A stretch of DNA of 64,000 nt from an uncultured Bacteroidota bacterium (GTDB lineage: Bacteria > Bacteroidota > Bacteroidia > Bacteroidales > WCHB1-69). Both the position numbers and the translations under genes were made by a program. The notes beneath the pieces were generated by a model, which ran no database searches, was not told where the DNA came from, and saw nothing but the letters and a program-made list of their open reading frames with translations. Positions 9,301 to 17,366 of this stretch are shown in pieces (the stretch's first letter is position 1; every line of letters begins with the position of its first letter). The stretch spans positions 1-64,000 of the forward strand of contig CADCNH010000001.1 of assembly GCA_902802755.1 (NCBI GenBank), written 5' to 3'.

Positions 9301-11410
9301 GATGTTCCTCATGGAACTTGGCAATCTTGTTCCAGAGATGCACTCTTTCGATACCCGTCACATTATGGTCATGGATGGTGTAAGGGAAATAGTCCACCTC
9401 AACACCAGCTTTGACAGCTTCTTTCATCAGCTCTAAAGACTGCTGCCAAACGACAGTATGATCCTGGCAGCCATGCATCACCAACAAATCGCATTGCACA
9501 TTCTTGATTTTGTTGAGCAAGCTGGCATTGGCATAACCATCGGGATTCTCCTCTGGGGTGTCCATATAGCGTTCGCCATACATCACCTCATACCATTTCC
9601 AATCCACCACAGGACCGCCGCAGGAAGCAGCTTTGAAGGCCTCGGGATGGCGAGTTACCAGCGACAAGGTCATGAAACCACCATAACTCCAGCCATCCAA
9701 ACCGATGCGTTTGGGATCAATATAAGACAGGGATTTCAGGTATTCTACACCGCACATCTGATCTTCCACCTCAAGGTCACCCAAATGACGGTGAATGCAT
9801 TTTTCAAACTCGGCACCACGGTTAGCTGTGCCGCGGTTGTCCAAGGTGAAAATCACATAGCCCTGCTGTGCCATGTAGTACAGGAAGGTACCGCCCGACA
9901 TGAAAGTGTTCGTAACCAACTGGGAATGAGGACCTCCATATACATAAATCAAACAAGGATATTTTTTGGTTCTGTCCATATTAGGCGGCAGAATCATACG
10001 GCAATACAGGTCATCGCCAGCTTTGTTCTTGATGCTGAAAATGGAAGCCTTGCCCATAGTACAATCAGCAAAAGGATCTTTCGAAGACTTCAACAGCTTG
10101 GAAACCTTGCCATTATTGCTTTTCAGATAAATATTACGCGGCGTTTCCAAATTGGTGAAATAATCGATAAAATAGCTCATATCCGAAGAAAAACGCGGGG
10201 TATGGGTTCCCGATTCGGGAGTCAGGTTTTCCACTTTTTTACTCTTGATATTCACCTTGCAAACATACTGATCCACAGGCTTATCCAAAGAAGCGAGGAA
10301 ATAAATATTCTCCTCTTTCGGATCCAGACCTATCAATTCGCTCACCTCCCAATTGCCCTGGGTAAGCAAAGTATTGGTGCCCGCATTCAAATCATACAAG
10401 TAGATATGATTCCAACCATCTCGGCGGGTCTGCCACAGAAAACGGTTGTTTTTCAAAAATACCGGACGAGTCTGGGGTTCCACATAACGCTCATCCTTTT
10501 CTTCTATCAGCACTCGGGTTTTATTGCCTGTAAGCAAATCATATTCAATCAGTTTCGCATGGTTTTGTGCACGATTCAGATGCGTGATATACAGATATTT
10601 CTCATCGGGAGAGAAAGTGATATTGGTCAGAAATTCACCATCGGCCTTGTCGGTTTTAATGTAATGATACACCGCCTTACCCTTGGCCACTGATGCTTTC
10701 ACATCAAAAATACCAGCTTTCACGTCATGGCTGGTGCGGCCTGCCATGGGGTATTTCATCGTTTCCACTGTGGCAATCGGGGTTGACGTGTTCACCAAAG
10801 GATAATCTTCCACCATACTCTCGTCCATACGATAAAAGCAGATGTAATTGCCCTTCGGCGAAAAATACTGTCCCTCGTTAATACCCCACTCGCTGCGATG
10901 CACACTCTCGCCAAACACAATATTCTTGCCTGTATCAGGACAAAGCAGTATCGGCTTATAATCATTCAAAATACTCTGAACATACACATAGCCGTCCTTT
11001 TTCGTCATAAAAAGGAAGTTTTCCAACTGATAATCGAAAACATCCTCCATGTCAATTTTACTGACCGCATTGGTGGTTAAATCCAACACTTTGTCATAGG
11101 CTGGAAAATAGAGTTTGTCCTTTCCTATCCAAGTGAATGAGGGGAAACGGGATAACTCTTCATCCAACAACTTGGCCAACTGATATTTAGCAAGCAATGT
11201 CTGTCCCTTGCCTGTCTTGGCTTCGGTTAGCAACAACGCATTGTCTTCAATTTGCGCATACTGATTGGTTTCCGGTCGCCAGCACAAATTCTTGATATTG
11301 TCATAGCTGTATTTTCCCTTGAAAATACCTTCCAAATCGATATAATTGATTTGGGCGAAAAGCGAAAAAATCGAAGAGAGAAGAATCAGTGATAGGAACA
11401 GTTTTTTCAT
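9293..11410 (-). CDS. Dipeptidyl peptidase IV family serine peptidase (S9), exported
   Basis: 705 residues with signal peptide MKKLFLSLILLSSIFSLFAQ. A beta-propeller (about residues 50-430) precedes an alpha/beta-hydrolase domain. Ser is in LDGWSYGGFMTLSLV near residue 575, Asp in MHGCQDHTVVW and His in TIHDHNVTG near the end. Family members release X-Pro or X-Ala dipeptides from polypeptides in the periplasm, which suits a protein-feeding Bacteroidales. Last gene of acyltransferase / TetR / DPP-IV, starting 11 bases after the regulator stop. Confidence 0.93.
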   Translation of the reverse strand: MKKLFLSLILLSSIFSLFAQINYIDLEGIFKGKYSYDNIKNLCWRPETNQYAQIEDNALLLTEAKTGKGQTLLAKYQLAKLLDEELSRFPSFTWIGKDKLYFPAYDKVLDLTTNAVSKIDMEDVFDYQLENFLFMTKKDGYVYVQSILNDYKPILLCPDTGKNIVFGESVHRSEWGINEGQYFSPKGNYICFYRMDESMVEDYPLVNTSTPIATVETMKYPMAGRTSHDVKAGIFDVKASVAKGKAVYHYIKTDKADGEFLTNITFSPDEKYLYITHLNRAQNHAKLIEYDLLTGNKTRVLIEEKDERYVEPQTRPVFLKNNRFLWQTRRDGWNHIYLYDLNAGTNTLLTQGNWEVSELIGLDPKEENIYFLASLDKPVDQYVCKVNIKSKKVENLTPESGTHTPRFSSDMSYFIDYFTNLETPRNIYLKSNNGKVSKLLKSSKDPFADCTMGKASIFSIKNKAGDDLYCRMILPPNMDRTKKYPCLIYVYGGPHSQLVTNTFMSGGTFLYYMAQQGYVIFTLDNRGTANRGAEFEKCIHRHLGDLEVEDQMCGVEYLKSLSYIDPKRIGLDGWSYGGFMTLSLVTRHPEAFKAASCGGPVVDWKWYEVMYGERYMDTPEENPDGYANASLLNKIKNVQCDLLVMHGCQDHTVVWQQSLELMKEAVKAGVEVDYFPYTIHDHNVTGIERVHLWNKIAKFHEEHLK

Positions 11411-11421
11411 TGCAATAGTTT

Positions 11422-11982
11422 TTATTGATGAATAATTTTATTGATATCTATTTGATTATAAATTTCTTGTGCTTCTGGAAGCATAACCGGTGACAACAGA
11501 TTATAAAAGGTGTCAGCATTCAAATGTTGAGGTAAATAAGAGTAAACATTATGCATGAAGAATTTTGCATATTCTTGCGGATTAACAGCGGAACTCAACA
11601 GGTGTTGGTCCAGTCCCTCTTTCAGGAGTTTTTTCAGGCTTGTACAAAAAGCATTTTCCTCACAAGTGAATGCATCCTCAAGCTCTTTCATAAAATAATT
11701 GGATTCTTGTTGCAAACAATAATGACATTCACAAATGAGCATGACCAGTTTTTCCACCACATTATTGCAATATTCAATTTTCTCAAACAGCCTTTCACGA
11801 ATTTGTTGATGCCAATATTTGCGGGCTTCCAACACCATGTTAGCCTTGGTTTCATAGCGATTAAACAAGGTTTTAGGGGTGACCTTTATTGCCAATGCAA
11901 TTTCTTGCATCGTATGCTGAAATCCTTCTTTCAGAAAGAAATCATACACTGCATGGATTTTTGGAAGAACCGAGGTTTTCAT
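11422..11982 (-). CDS. TetR/AcrR family transcriptional regulator
   Basis: 186 residues. The N-terminal helix-turn-helix spans about residues 20-50 (TMQEIALAIKVTPKTLFNRY). The helical ligand-binding region is rich in Cys and His (ICECHYCLQQ near residue 85). Typical TetR length. Its ATG directly abuts the TAA of the upstream acyltransferase gene and it precedes the DPP-IV gene by 11 bases, so the regulator sits in the middle of an operon. Ligand and targets are not evident; its own operon is the simplest guess. Confidence 0.85.
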   Translation of the reverse strand: MKTSVLPKIHAVYDFFLKEGFQHTMQEIALAIKVTPKTLFNRYETKANMVLEARKYWHQQIRERLFEKIEYCNNVVEKLVMLICECHYCLQQESNYFMKELEDAFTCEENAFCTSLKKLLKEGLDQHLLSSAVNPQEYAKFFMHNVYSYLPQHLNADTFYNLLSPVMLPEAQEIYNQIDINKIIHQ

Positions 11983-12558
11983 TTATAATTTAACTACTTT
12001 ATTATCAACTAATTGATATTTTTCACCTGTAGCGGAACAAAGGGCGAAACCTTCGGCATCGAACTGCAATTTCTGGCCGTTTTCGCTCATCCAGCCGGCA
12101 TGTTGGGCAGGATTTCCGACTACCAGCTCATAATCGAGCACATTGCGAGTAACAACAGTACCAGCACCCACAAAGGCATAGCGGCCAATATTATGACCAC
12201 AGACAATGGTGGCATTGGCACCGATAGTGGCACCTTTGCCTATGTGCGTGGGAGCAAACTCATTTTTCCGTTCCACTGCGCTGCGGGGATTCACCACATT
12301 GGTAAACACGGCAGACGGCCCGATAAACACCTCATCTTCACAAGTAACCCCCTTGTAGATAGACACATTATTCTGAACCTTCACGCGATTGCCAAGGGTT
12401 ACCTCGGATGCCACAAAGACATTCTGTCCCAAAATGCACTCCTCCCCTATCATACAATTCGGCATCAGATGGCAGAAATGCCAAATCTTCGTGCCCCTGC
12501 CTATCTTGCACGGTGCATCCACCACTGCGGTTTCATGAATGTAAATTTCGTCTATCAT
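11983..12558 (-). CDS. Left-handed beta-helix acyltransferase, WbpD/WlbB-like
   Basis: 191 residues made mostly of hexapeptide repeats (GRGTKIWHFCHL, VKVQNNVSIYKGV, EVFIGPSAVFTNV, IGKGATIGANATIVCG, IGRYAFVGAGTVVT). The pattern matches UDP-2-acetamido-3-amino-glucuronate N-acetyltransferases and related sugar-amine acetyltransferases that use acetyl-CoA in O-antigen or surface glycan synthesis. A short C-terminal extension (about residues 155-191) holds CSATGEKYQLVDN. No other glycan genes are adjacent, so the sugar is uncertain. Its leader carries the R7 hairpin. Confidence 0.85.
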   Translation of the reverse strand: MIDEIYIHETAVVDAPCKIGRGTKIWHFCHLMPNCMIGEECILGQNVFVASEVTLGNRVKVQNNVSIYKGVTCEDEVFIGPSAVFTNVVNPRSAVERKNEFAPTHIGKGATIGANATIVCGHNIGRYAFVGAGTVVTRNVLDYELVVGNPAQHAGWMSENGQKLQFDAEGFALCSATGEKYQLVDNKVVKL

Positions 12559-12581
12559 TGAATTTTGAATTATCTTTGCGT

Positions 12582-12630
12582 CACTACCCCGCCCTTCGGG
12601 CTATGCGGCGACTGCGGTTCCATCGCAATG
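12582..12630 (-). repeat. R7 leader hairpin element, copy 1
   Basis: On the minus strand: TGGAACCG, CGCCGCATA, then the stem GCCCGAAGGGC and GGGGTAGTGA, about 32 bases before the acyltransferase start. Matches the copies before the C69 gene (14312-14359) and, in part, before the GNAT gene (62802-62850). TATCTTTG on the plus strand at 12571-12578 looks like a -7 box but has no gene in front of it. Confidence 0.65.
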
Positions 12631-12679
12631 ATTATGCGTTCTATTCCCTATCCCCTAATCACTATTCCCTGTAACCTGA

Positions 12680-14281
12680 TTACCAGGCTCCGTCAAACAC
12701 TGTCCAAATGTAGTCACCTGTGTCCCAGGCGGTTTCAATAGCATAATTACCACAACGAGCCGTATAATCGGTCAACATTTTCAAAGCTTCGTCACGACGG
12801 CCATTTTTTAGCAAGAGCAGTGCTTTATCTTCTATATTTTTCTGATTATCGAAAAACTCCTTCTGAATCGGCTTCCAGGTTCTATCAATGACCTGTCGCA
12901 TGTCGCCCCAGCGTTGCGAAGCCAAGGTGCCCAAGCGGTTGAAAGCCCACCAGGCGGCTTTGCGACTGAAACCCGTCTCACGGCCACAGGTTTTGTATTC
13001 TGAAGGCAGGTCGGTGACGTTGGCATAAATGGGCACATACACCGAAGAAGCCACATTGTCGAGGGCAAACCAGCACAAAGCTCCCACCTCATCGGGCAGG
13101 TCACTACGACACTGGATAATGGTCGCATAAACCGTAAACCACACCGCGATGTTGCGCTCGCCATGTTCGTGCCAGCCGCCATTCACCTTGTGCAGTTTCA
13201 GCTCATCCGATTTCATAAAAGGATTGGCCAGGGGAGAAATCACGCTTTTGCCTTCTCGGTCAGTCACCGTGATATTCTTCCGCATATCATACTCTGTTCC
13301 TTCGTAGTAATCTTGGAAAACACGCACCATATCTTCCAGCTTCACCAAAGAGTCTGGTTTCACCGAAAAAGGATAGTTTTCAGCATTGGGGTCCAACTTC
13401 AATGAAGGGGCCAGCAGGTCGAACACACGCCACTCGCGGCGACGACAAGCCAACATCATACGGGAATCAGGAGCGTAGGCGTATGCAAATCTGAAGGGCT
13501 CGCCGCTTTTTTTGCTCCACCAGCCGTTTTCCTCGGCCACCGCATACACATTGTCGGAAGCCATGAAGTAATCCTTGTTTTTCAGGTCTATTTCACGAAT
13601 AGTAGAGGCATTGGCATTGACGGCAATATGGTCGTCGGGCACACGTTGGGCCGCCCAAACCGCTCCCACTTTGCCCTTGCCGGGACCCACAATCTCCAGA
13701 TGCCACACCTCGTTTTTGTCGGCAATCGTCAAACACTCGCCACCGTCAATCCAGCCGTATTTCTTCATCAACTCGCCAGCTGTTTTGATGGCATCGCGTG
13801 CTGTGCTGCAGCGCTCCAGCATCAACTGGCAAAGGCGCTGGCAGTCTATGAGTCCACTGTCGGATCTCAGCTCACTGCGTCCGCCGAAGGTTGATTCACC
13901 AATAGCCAGCTGTTTCTCATTAACACAGGGATAAGCCGTGTTCAGGAACTGGTAGGTATGTGCCACCTGCGGAATCTCGCCCACGGGAATATTGTCGTAA
14001 CGGTTCATTTTACCCGGCTCCGATTTGGCAGCAACCCTCTTATACAGGGTTTCCGTAGCGCCAGCAGGATGGTCCGCCGCTTTTTCCACCGTGATATTGG
14101 TACGAGAACGACCACTGTCATCGGTGTGCGAGGTCATCACTGAGCCATCAGCCGAAGCCTTTTTGCCTACGGTCACACTGGTACACTCCATACCATCAGT
14201 GAAATCGTCTGTGCTATACCAATTTTGTCCCTGTGCCCAGAAAACTGCGAACACAAAAATGCCTATTAAAATTTTTTTCAT
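12680..14281 (-). CDS. Peptidase C69 family dipeptidase, exported
   Basis: 533 residues from ATG 14281; an in-frame ATG further upstream is rejected because it would put 24 polar residues before the signal peptide MKKILIGIFVFAVFWAQGQ. The N-terminal nucleophile is probably Cys33 in GMECTSVTVGKKASADGSV, followed by the family's DDSGRSRTNI. Internal GGRSELRSDSGLIDCQRL and GGECLTIADKNEVWHLEI are typical of PepD/C69 Ntn-hydrolases, which cleave dipeptides. It stands alone, with the R7 leader hairpin about 40 bases upstream. Confidence 0.9.
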   Translation of the reverse strand: MKKILIGIFVFAVFWAQGQNWYSTDDFTDGMECTSVTVGKKASADGSVMTSHTDDSGRSRTNITVEKAADHPAGATETLYKRVAAKSEPGKMNRYDNIPVGEIPQVAHTYQFLNTAYPCVNEKQLAIGESTFGGRSELRSDSGLIDCQRLCQLMLERCSTARDAIKTAGELMKKYGWIDGGECLTIADKNEVWHLEIVGPGKGKVGAVWAAQRVPDDHIAVNANASTIREIDLKNKDYFMASDNVYAVAEENGWWSKKSGEPFRFAYAYAPDSRMMLACRRREWRVFDLLAPSLKLDPNAENYPFSVKPDSLVKLEDMVRVFQDYYEGTEYDMRKNITVTDREGKSVISPLANPFMKSDELKLHKVNGGWHEHGERNIAVWFTVYATIIQCRSDLPDEVGALCWFALDNVASSVYVPIYANVTDLPSEYKTCGRETGFSRKAAWWAFNRLGTLASQRWGDMRQVIDRTWKPIQKEFFDNQKNIEDKALLLLKNGRRDEALKMLTDYTARCGNYAIETAWDTGDYIWTVFDGAW

Positions 14282-14311
14282 CCTTTGAATTTTGAATTCT
14301 GAATATTTTTT

Positions 14312-14359
14312 CACTATCCCTCCCTTCGGGCTATGCGGCGATTTCGGTTCCACCGCATA
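14312..14359 (-). repeat. R7 leader hairpin element, copy 2
   Basis: On the minus strand: GTATGCGGTGGAACCG, TCGCCGCATAG, CCCGAAGGG and AGGGATAGTGA, in the C69 gene leader. Nearly the same as 12582-12630, including an ATTCAAAATTCAA tract before the start codon. It directly follows the coaE stop. Confidence 0.65.
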
Positions 14360-14908
14360 CTACAACCTCCCACCTGACCACTGACCACTATTATCTATCA
14401 CCAAATCTGCCCGGCGGCATTTTTCCTCCTGTGGCATCTGGGCCTGGATACGGTTCCTGATTTCTTCTTCAGTAAGGCTCGGGGTTCTCTTCTTTATGCG
14501 TTCTATTCTGACATCCATCGGTGCATCCACCACTATCACCAGGTCGAAGAACTTATCCAAACCATTCTCGTATAAAATGGCCGTTTCCATCATGACCGAA
14601 GGAGCTTGCTGTTCCGCAGCCCATGCCTCAAATCTTTCCATCACCACGGGATGTATCAGCTGGTTGATGAGCTCTCTTTTTCCCGAATTCTGGAAAACAC
14701 ATTCCGCCAGCTTCTTGAAATCTATCTTTTTATCAGTGAACACCTTGTCCCCGAAAAGAGCCTGAATAGCCGCTATGATTTTTGGGTCTTCATAACAATT
14801 TTTCGCTTCTTCATCCGCATAAAAAACCGGTATTCCCATCTGTACAAAGAATTGGGAAATATAGGTCTTACCTGTGCCTATTCCGCCGGTAATTGCTACA
14901 TTCTTCAT
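14360..14908 (-). CDS. coaE: Dephospho-CoA kinase
   Basis: Last step of coenzyme A synthesis: phosphorylates the 3'-hydroxyl of dephospho-CoA with ATP. 182 residues from ATG 14908 (MKNVAITGGIGTGKT). A longer in-frame start at 14950 would overlap the upstream gene and add 14 residues before the P-loop. P-loop GGIGTGKT is residues 8-15; HPVVMERFEAWA, METAILYENGLDKFFD and VVVDAPMDVRIERIKKR (lid region) follow. Slightly short for the family (about 200). Last gene of the nusB operon. Confidence 0.95.
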   Translation of the reverse strand: MKNVAITGGIGTGKTYISQFFVQMGIPVFYADEEAKNCYEDPKIIAAIQALFGDKVFTDKKIDFKKLAECVFQNSGKRELINQLIHPVVMERFEAWAAEQQAPSVMMETAILYENGLDKFFDLVIVVDAPMDVRIERIKKRTPSLTEEEIRNRIQAQMPQEEKCRRADLVIDNSGQWSGGRL

Positions 14909-14912
14909 CCTT

Positions 14913-15335
14913 TTATCGTATATAAAGGGTGACGACTTCGGGTTTGTCAACGGATTTTAGTTCGGGGTAGCCTTGTTCACGTAAAAAGTCACACATTTCC
15001 TTGCCAGAGAACGAATATGCACTGCGTTTAGATTTGTTTTTGATCAATTCGTTCACATTGATATCGACAATTCTGTTCTCTTCGGCGAATCTGGGAGTCA
15101 GATAGTTCAAACCTCTTGTGGTAAAAGTCAGCAAAAACGTGGTATCAGACAAGGTACAAGTCTTTTTTCCCTCCGGAAGCGAGGAACACACCACCTTGTA
15201 CTCCAAGGTATGCTCCTGGTCTCTGGAGAAATTCATAAAAAACCAAGCGATAGCTGACAGGAGAAGACACACCAGGAAAGCTAAGGGTGGCAGTTTTATC
15301 TTATTCTTGTTCTCTTGCTGATTTTCCACGTACAT
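14913..15335 (-). CDS. Short YbbR-like membrane-anchored protein
   Basis: 140 residues: a polar N-terminus (VENQQENKNKIKLPP), one membrane helix at about residues 19-37 (LAFLVCLLLSAIAWFFMNF), then a periplasmic domain ending in PEVVTLYIR. Identified mainly by position: in Bacteroidota a YbbR-like gene sits between yajC and coaE. Homologues there are usually far longer with several YbbR repeats, so this one seems to keep about one. It ends 4 bases before the coaE start and begins 6 bases after yajC. Its role is unknown. Confidence 0.65.
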   Translation of the reverse strand: MYVENQQENKNKIKLPPLAFLVCLLLSAIAWFFMNFSRDQEHTLEYKVVCSSLPEGKKTCTLSDTTFLLTFTTRGLNYLTPRFAEENRIVDINVNELIKNKSKRSAYSFSGKEMCDFLREQGYPELKSVDKPEVVTLYIR

Positions 15336-15341
15336 AAGCGT

Positions 15342-15680
15342 TTATTTTTCAGCGTTCTTAGCAGCGTTTTCGTCGATGGCAACAGCGGCCTTTTCGATGG
15401 TAATTCTTACACCATCAGCAATTTCGATGACAAACACTTTTTCTTGAACATCGGTAATCTTGCCATGAAGACCGCCAATGGTCACCACTTTGTCACCTTT
15501 TGCCAATTTGCTTCTGTATTCCTCGATTTGTCTTTGCTTTTTCTGCTGAGGTCTAATCATGAAAAAGTAAATAATCAACAGCATACCAATGATTAAAAGC
15601 AAAGTCATTGATCCGCCACCTGCTCCCTGTCCATCTTGTGCCGGAGCCATTAATAAAAAAAGTAAGTTGTTCATTTTCAA
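15342..15680 (-). CDS. yajC: Preprotein translocase accessory subunit YajC
   Basis: Single-pass inner-membrane partner of SecDF. 112 residues: short N-terminus, membrane helix about 24-42 (SMTLLLIIGMLLIIYFFMIR), then the signature RPQQKKQRQIEEYRSKLAKG and GDKVVTIGGLHGKITDV. ATG 15680 and ATG 15674 are both possible starts. Part of nusB / DUF1573 / yajC / ybbR-like / coaE. Confidence 0.96.
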   Translation of the reverse strand: MKMNNLLFLLMAPAQDGQGAGGGSMTLLLIIGMLLIIYFFMIRPQQKKQRQIEEYRSKLAKGDKVVTIGGLHGKITDVQEKVFVIEIADGVRITIEKAAVAIDENAAKNAEK

Positions 15681-15700
15681 TTTTTTATATTAATAATAAA

Positions 15701-16165
15701 TTAAGGTTCCACAACGGTTGCCTTCAAGCGAAGGGTGGTTTGCACTGGATAGGTGTTGGCAGAAACCACCACCAACTTACTTACCTCTCCCTTTTGGCTT
15801 TTGGAATCGAACACCACACCGATTTCCCCAGATTCTCCTGGTCTGATAGGTGCTTGCGGAGGGGTTGACGTGGTGCAGCCGCAAGAAGAGCGCGCACTGG
15901 AAATAATGAGGTTCGACTTGCCGGTATTTGTGAATTTGAAGGCATAGCTCAAGCGTTCTCCTTTGATGACACGGCCAAAGTCGTATTCCAAAGTCTCGAA
16001 GGTCAGCACAGGCATTTTCTCCGCATCCTTCTTGGAAAGGCCCTCTGCCGTCATTGGATTATGCACATCCGACGTGGAGAAACCCTCAGCGTTGTTCTTT
16101 CCGCCACAGGCAGCCAACAAAAAGATTGACACACATAAACCAATGATAATCGATATTTTTTTCAT
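15701..16165 (-). CDS. DUF1573 lipoprotein
   Basis: 154 residues. Lipoprotein signal peptide with lipobox LLAAC, lipidated Cys20. The DUF1573 Ig-like domain spans about residues 52-152: EYDFGRVIKGERLSYAFKF, NTGKSNLIISSARSSCGCT with the typical CGC, and RPGESGEIGVVFDSK. Related to MSP/ASH-like beta-sandwich domains. Known Bacteroidota examples lie beside yajC, as here. The molecular role is not established. Confidence 0.9.
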   Translation of the reverse strand: MKKISIIIGLCVSIFLLAACGGKNNAEGFSTSDVHNPMTAEGLSKKDAEKMPVLTFETLEYDFGRVIKGERLSYAFKFTNTGKSNLIISSARSSCGCTTSTPPQAPIRPGESGEIGVVFDSKSQKGEVSKLVVVSANTYPVQTTLRLKATVVEP

Positions 16166-16189
16166 TTTTAATTGTGCATTGTAAATTGT

Positions 16190-17146
16190 CTACACCAGTC
16201 CTCTTCCCATCTTATTCAACTTCCCTTCCTCCTTCAAATCCACCGCTATCTTATCCAGCATACCATTGATAAATTGCTTGCTTTTGGCTGAACTATAAGT
16301 TTTGGCTAACTCAATATACTCATTAATGGTCACTTTCACCGGAATGCTTGGAAATTCGGTAAATTCGCAGAGCGCCATCTTCAACAAAATGATGTCGATT
16401 CCCATCATACGTTCCAACTCCCAATTCTGCAACTTCTGCTCTATTCTTTCCTCGTATTCGCGATTATGTGCCAAGGTCAGCGTATAGAGACTTTTGTAGA
16501 AATCCTTGTCACTCTCTTCACCCTCTGAAGTTTCTTTGAACAAAGAAGCTATAGGGCAATGGTTTTCTTGCGATTCCTTGAACTGCTGAATGTTTTTATA
16601 CAACATCAACAGTGCCTCGTTATAATCATCAAACCAGTGAATATTCTTTTCCTCGAAAAACCAATGAATCAGTTCGCTTTCCACAAATACCTTTTCCACT
16701 ATGGCCAGCACCAAATCCTTGTCTTCCTTGTAACTCCGCTGGGAGTTTTTCATGTATTCTTGATATTCAGGAAGATTTACGATCTCGTGATTTACCTGCA
16801 CAATGAAATCTGCATCATTGCTCCAATTGATTTTCAACTCCTTATACAACTTGTTCAAACTCACATTCTCATCAATCTGCAATATCACCTTGTTGTCCAC
16901 AAACTTGGTGTTGGGATTCAAGTCAGCCTCGGTAGGATTGATTTTATTTTTCAAATCCTCCAATTTGTTAACTCTGTAGCGATATATGGCTGAAAACAAC
17001 GAGAAAAAATAGATGAACAAGGTATAGCAGGACTGGATAGCGGAGTTTAATTTTTTCTCGCCTTCTGCCACATCCTCTTGGTCATTCATCTGATGAGCGA
17101 AGATGGCCTGCATCACCTTGATTCTCAAATAACGTCTGCTTATCAT
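16190..17146 (-). CDS. nusB: Transcription antitermination factor NusB, long Bacteroidota form
   Basis: 318 residues, about twice E. coli NusB, as usual in this phylum. The start ISRRYLRIKVMQAIFAHQ and the C-terminal RNA-binding all-helical domain (ELERMMGIDIILLKMALCEF, IPVKVTINEYIELAKTYS, KQFINGMLDKIAVDLKEEG, about residues 230-310) are the NusB parts; the middle is a phylum-specific helical insert. NusB with NusE binds boxA to prevent termination in rRNA operons. First gene of its operon, with a TATTTTTG box 18 bases upstream. Confidence 0.93.
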   Translation of the reverse strand: MISRRYLRIKVMQAIFAHQMNDQEDVAEGEKKLNSAIQSCYTLFIYFFSLFSAIYRYRVNKLEDLKNKINPTEADLNPNTKFVDNKVILQIDENVSLNKLYKELKINWSNDADFIVQVNHEIVNLPEYQEYMKNSQRSYKEDKDLVLAIVEKVFVESELIHWFFEEKNIHWFDDYNEALLMLYKNIQQFKESQENHCPIASLFKETSEGEESDKDFYKSLYTLTLAHNREYEERIEQKLQNWELERMMGIDIILLKMALCEFTEFPSIPVKVTINEYIELAKTYSSAKSKQFINGMLDKIAVDLKEEGKLNKMGRGLV

Positions 17147-17164
17147 TTTTTTCTTTTAGAGCTG

Positions 17165-17172
17165 CAAAAATA
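17165..17172 (-). promoter_or_regulatory. Promoter -7 box of the nusB operon
   Basis: TATTTTTG on the minus strand, 18 bases before the nusB start. Confidence 0.6.
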
Positions 17173-17178
17173 CAAAAT

Positions 17179-17222
17179 TTTAATTAGTTAATGTGCCAAT
17201 GTGCTAATGTGCTAATTAATTT
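17179..17222. repeat. R1 dispersed repeat
   Basis: TTAGTTAATGTGCCAATGTG and GTGCTAATTAA words upstream of nusB. Confidence 0.65.
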
Positions 17223-17327
17223 AATAAATTATTCTTTTTGTTTTTTTTCTCTCATACTATCCCTTATACTCATGGTGCGAATTTTCTTTAAACCCTCTAA
17301 TGCACACACTTGAGTTATCTCACATCA

Positions 17328-17366
17328 TAATTGGCACATTTGCACATTGGCTAATTGGCACATTTA
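17328..17366. repeat. R1 dispersed repeat
   Basis: TTGGCACATTTGCACATTGG words directly after the ftcD stop. Confidence 0.65.

Noticed and set aside
9458..10693. Long plus-strand open frame (411 codons)
   Set aside because: It runs antisense through the well-supported DPP-IV gene; its translation has no recognisable domain.
12582..12630. R7 leader element as a known riboswitch
   Set aside because: It does not resemble any riboswitch consensus I know, and the three genes share no evident metabolite.
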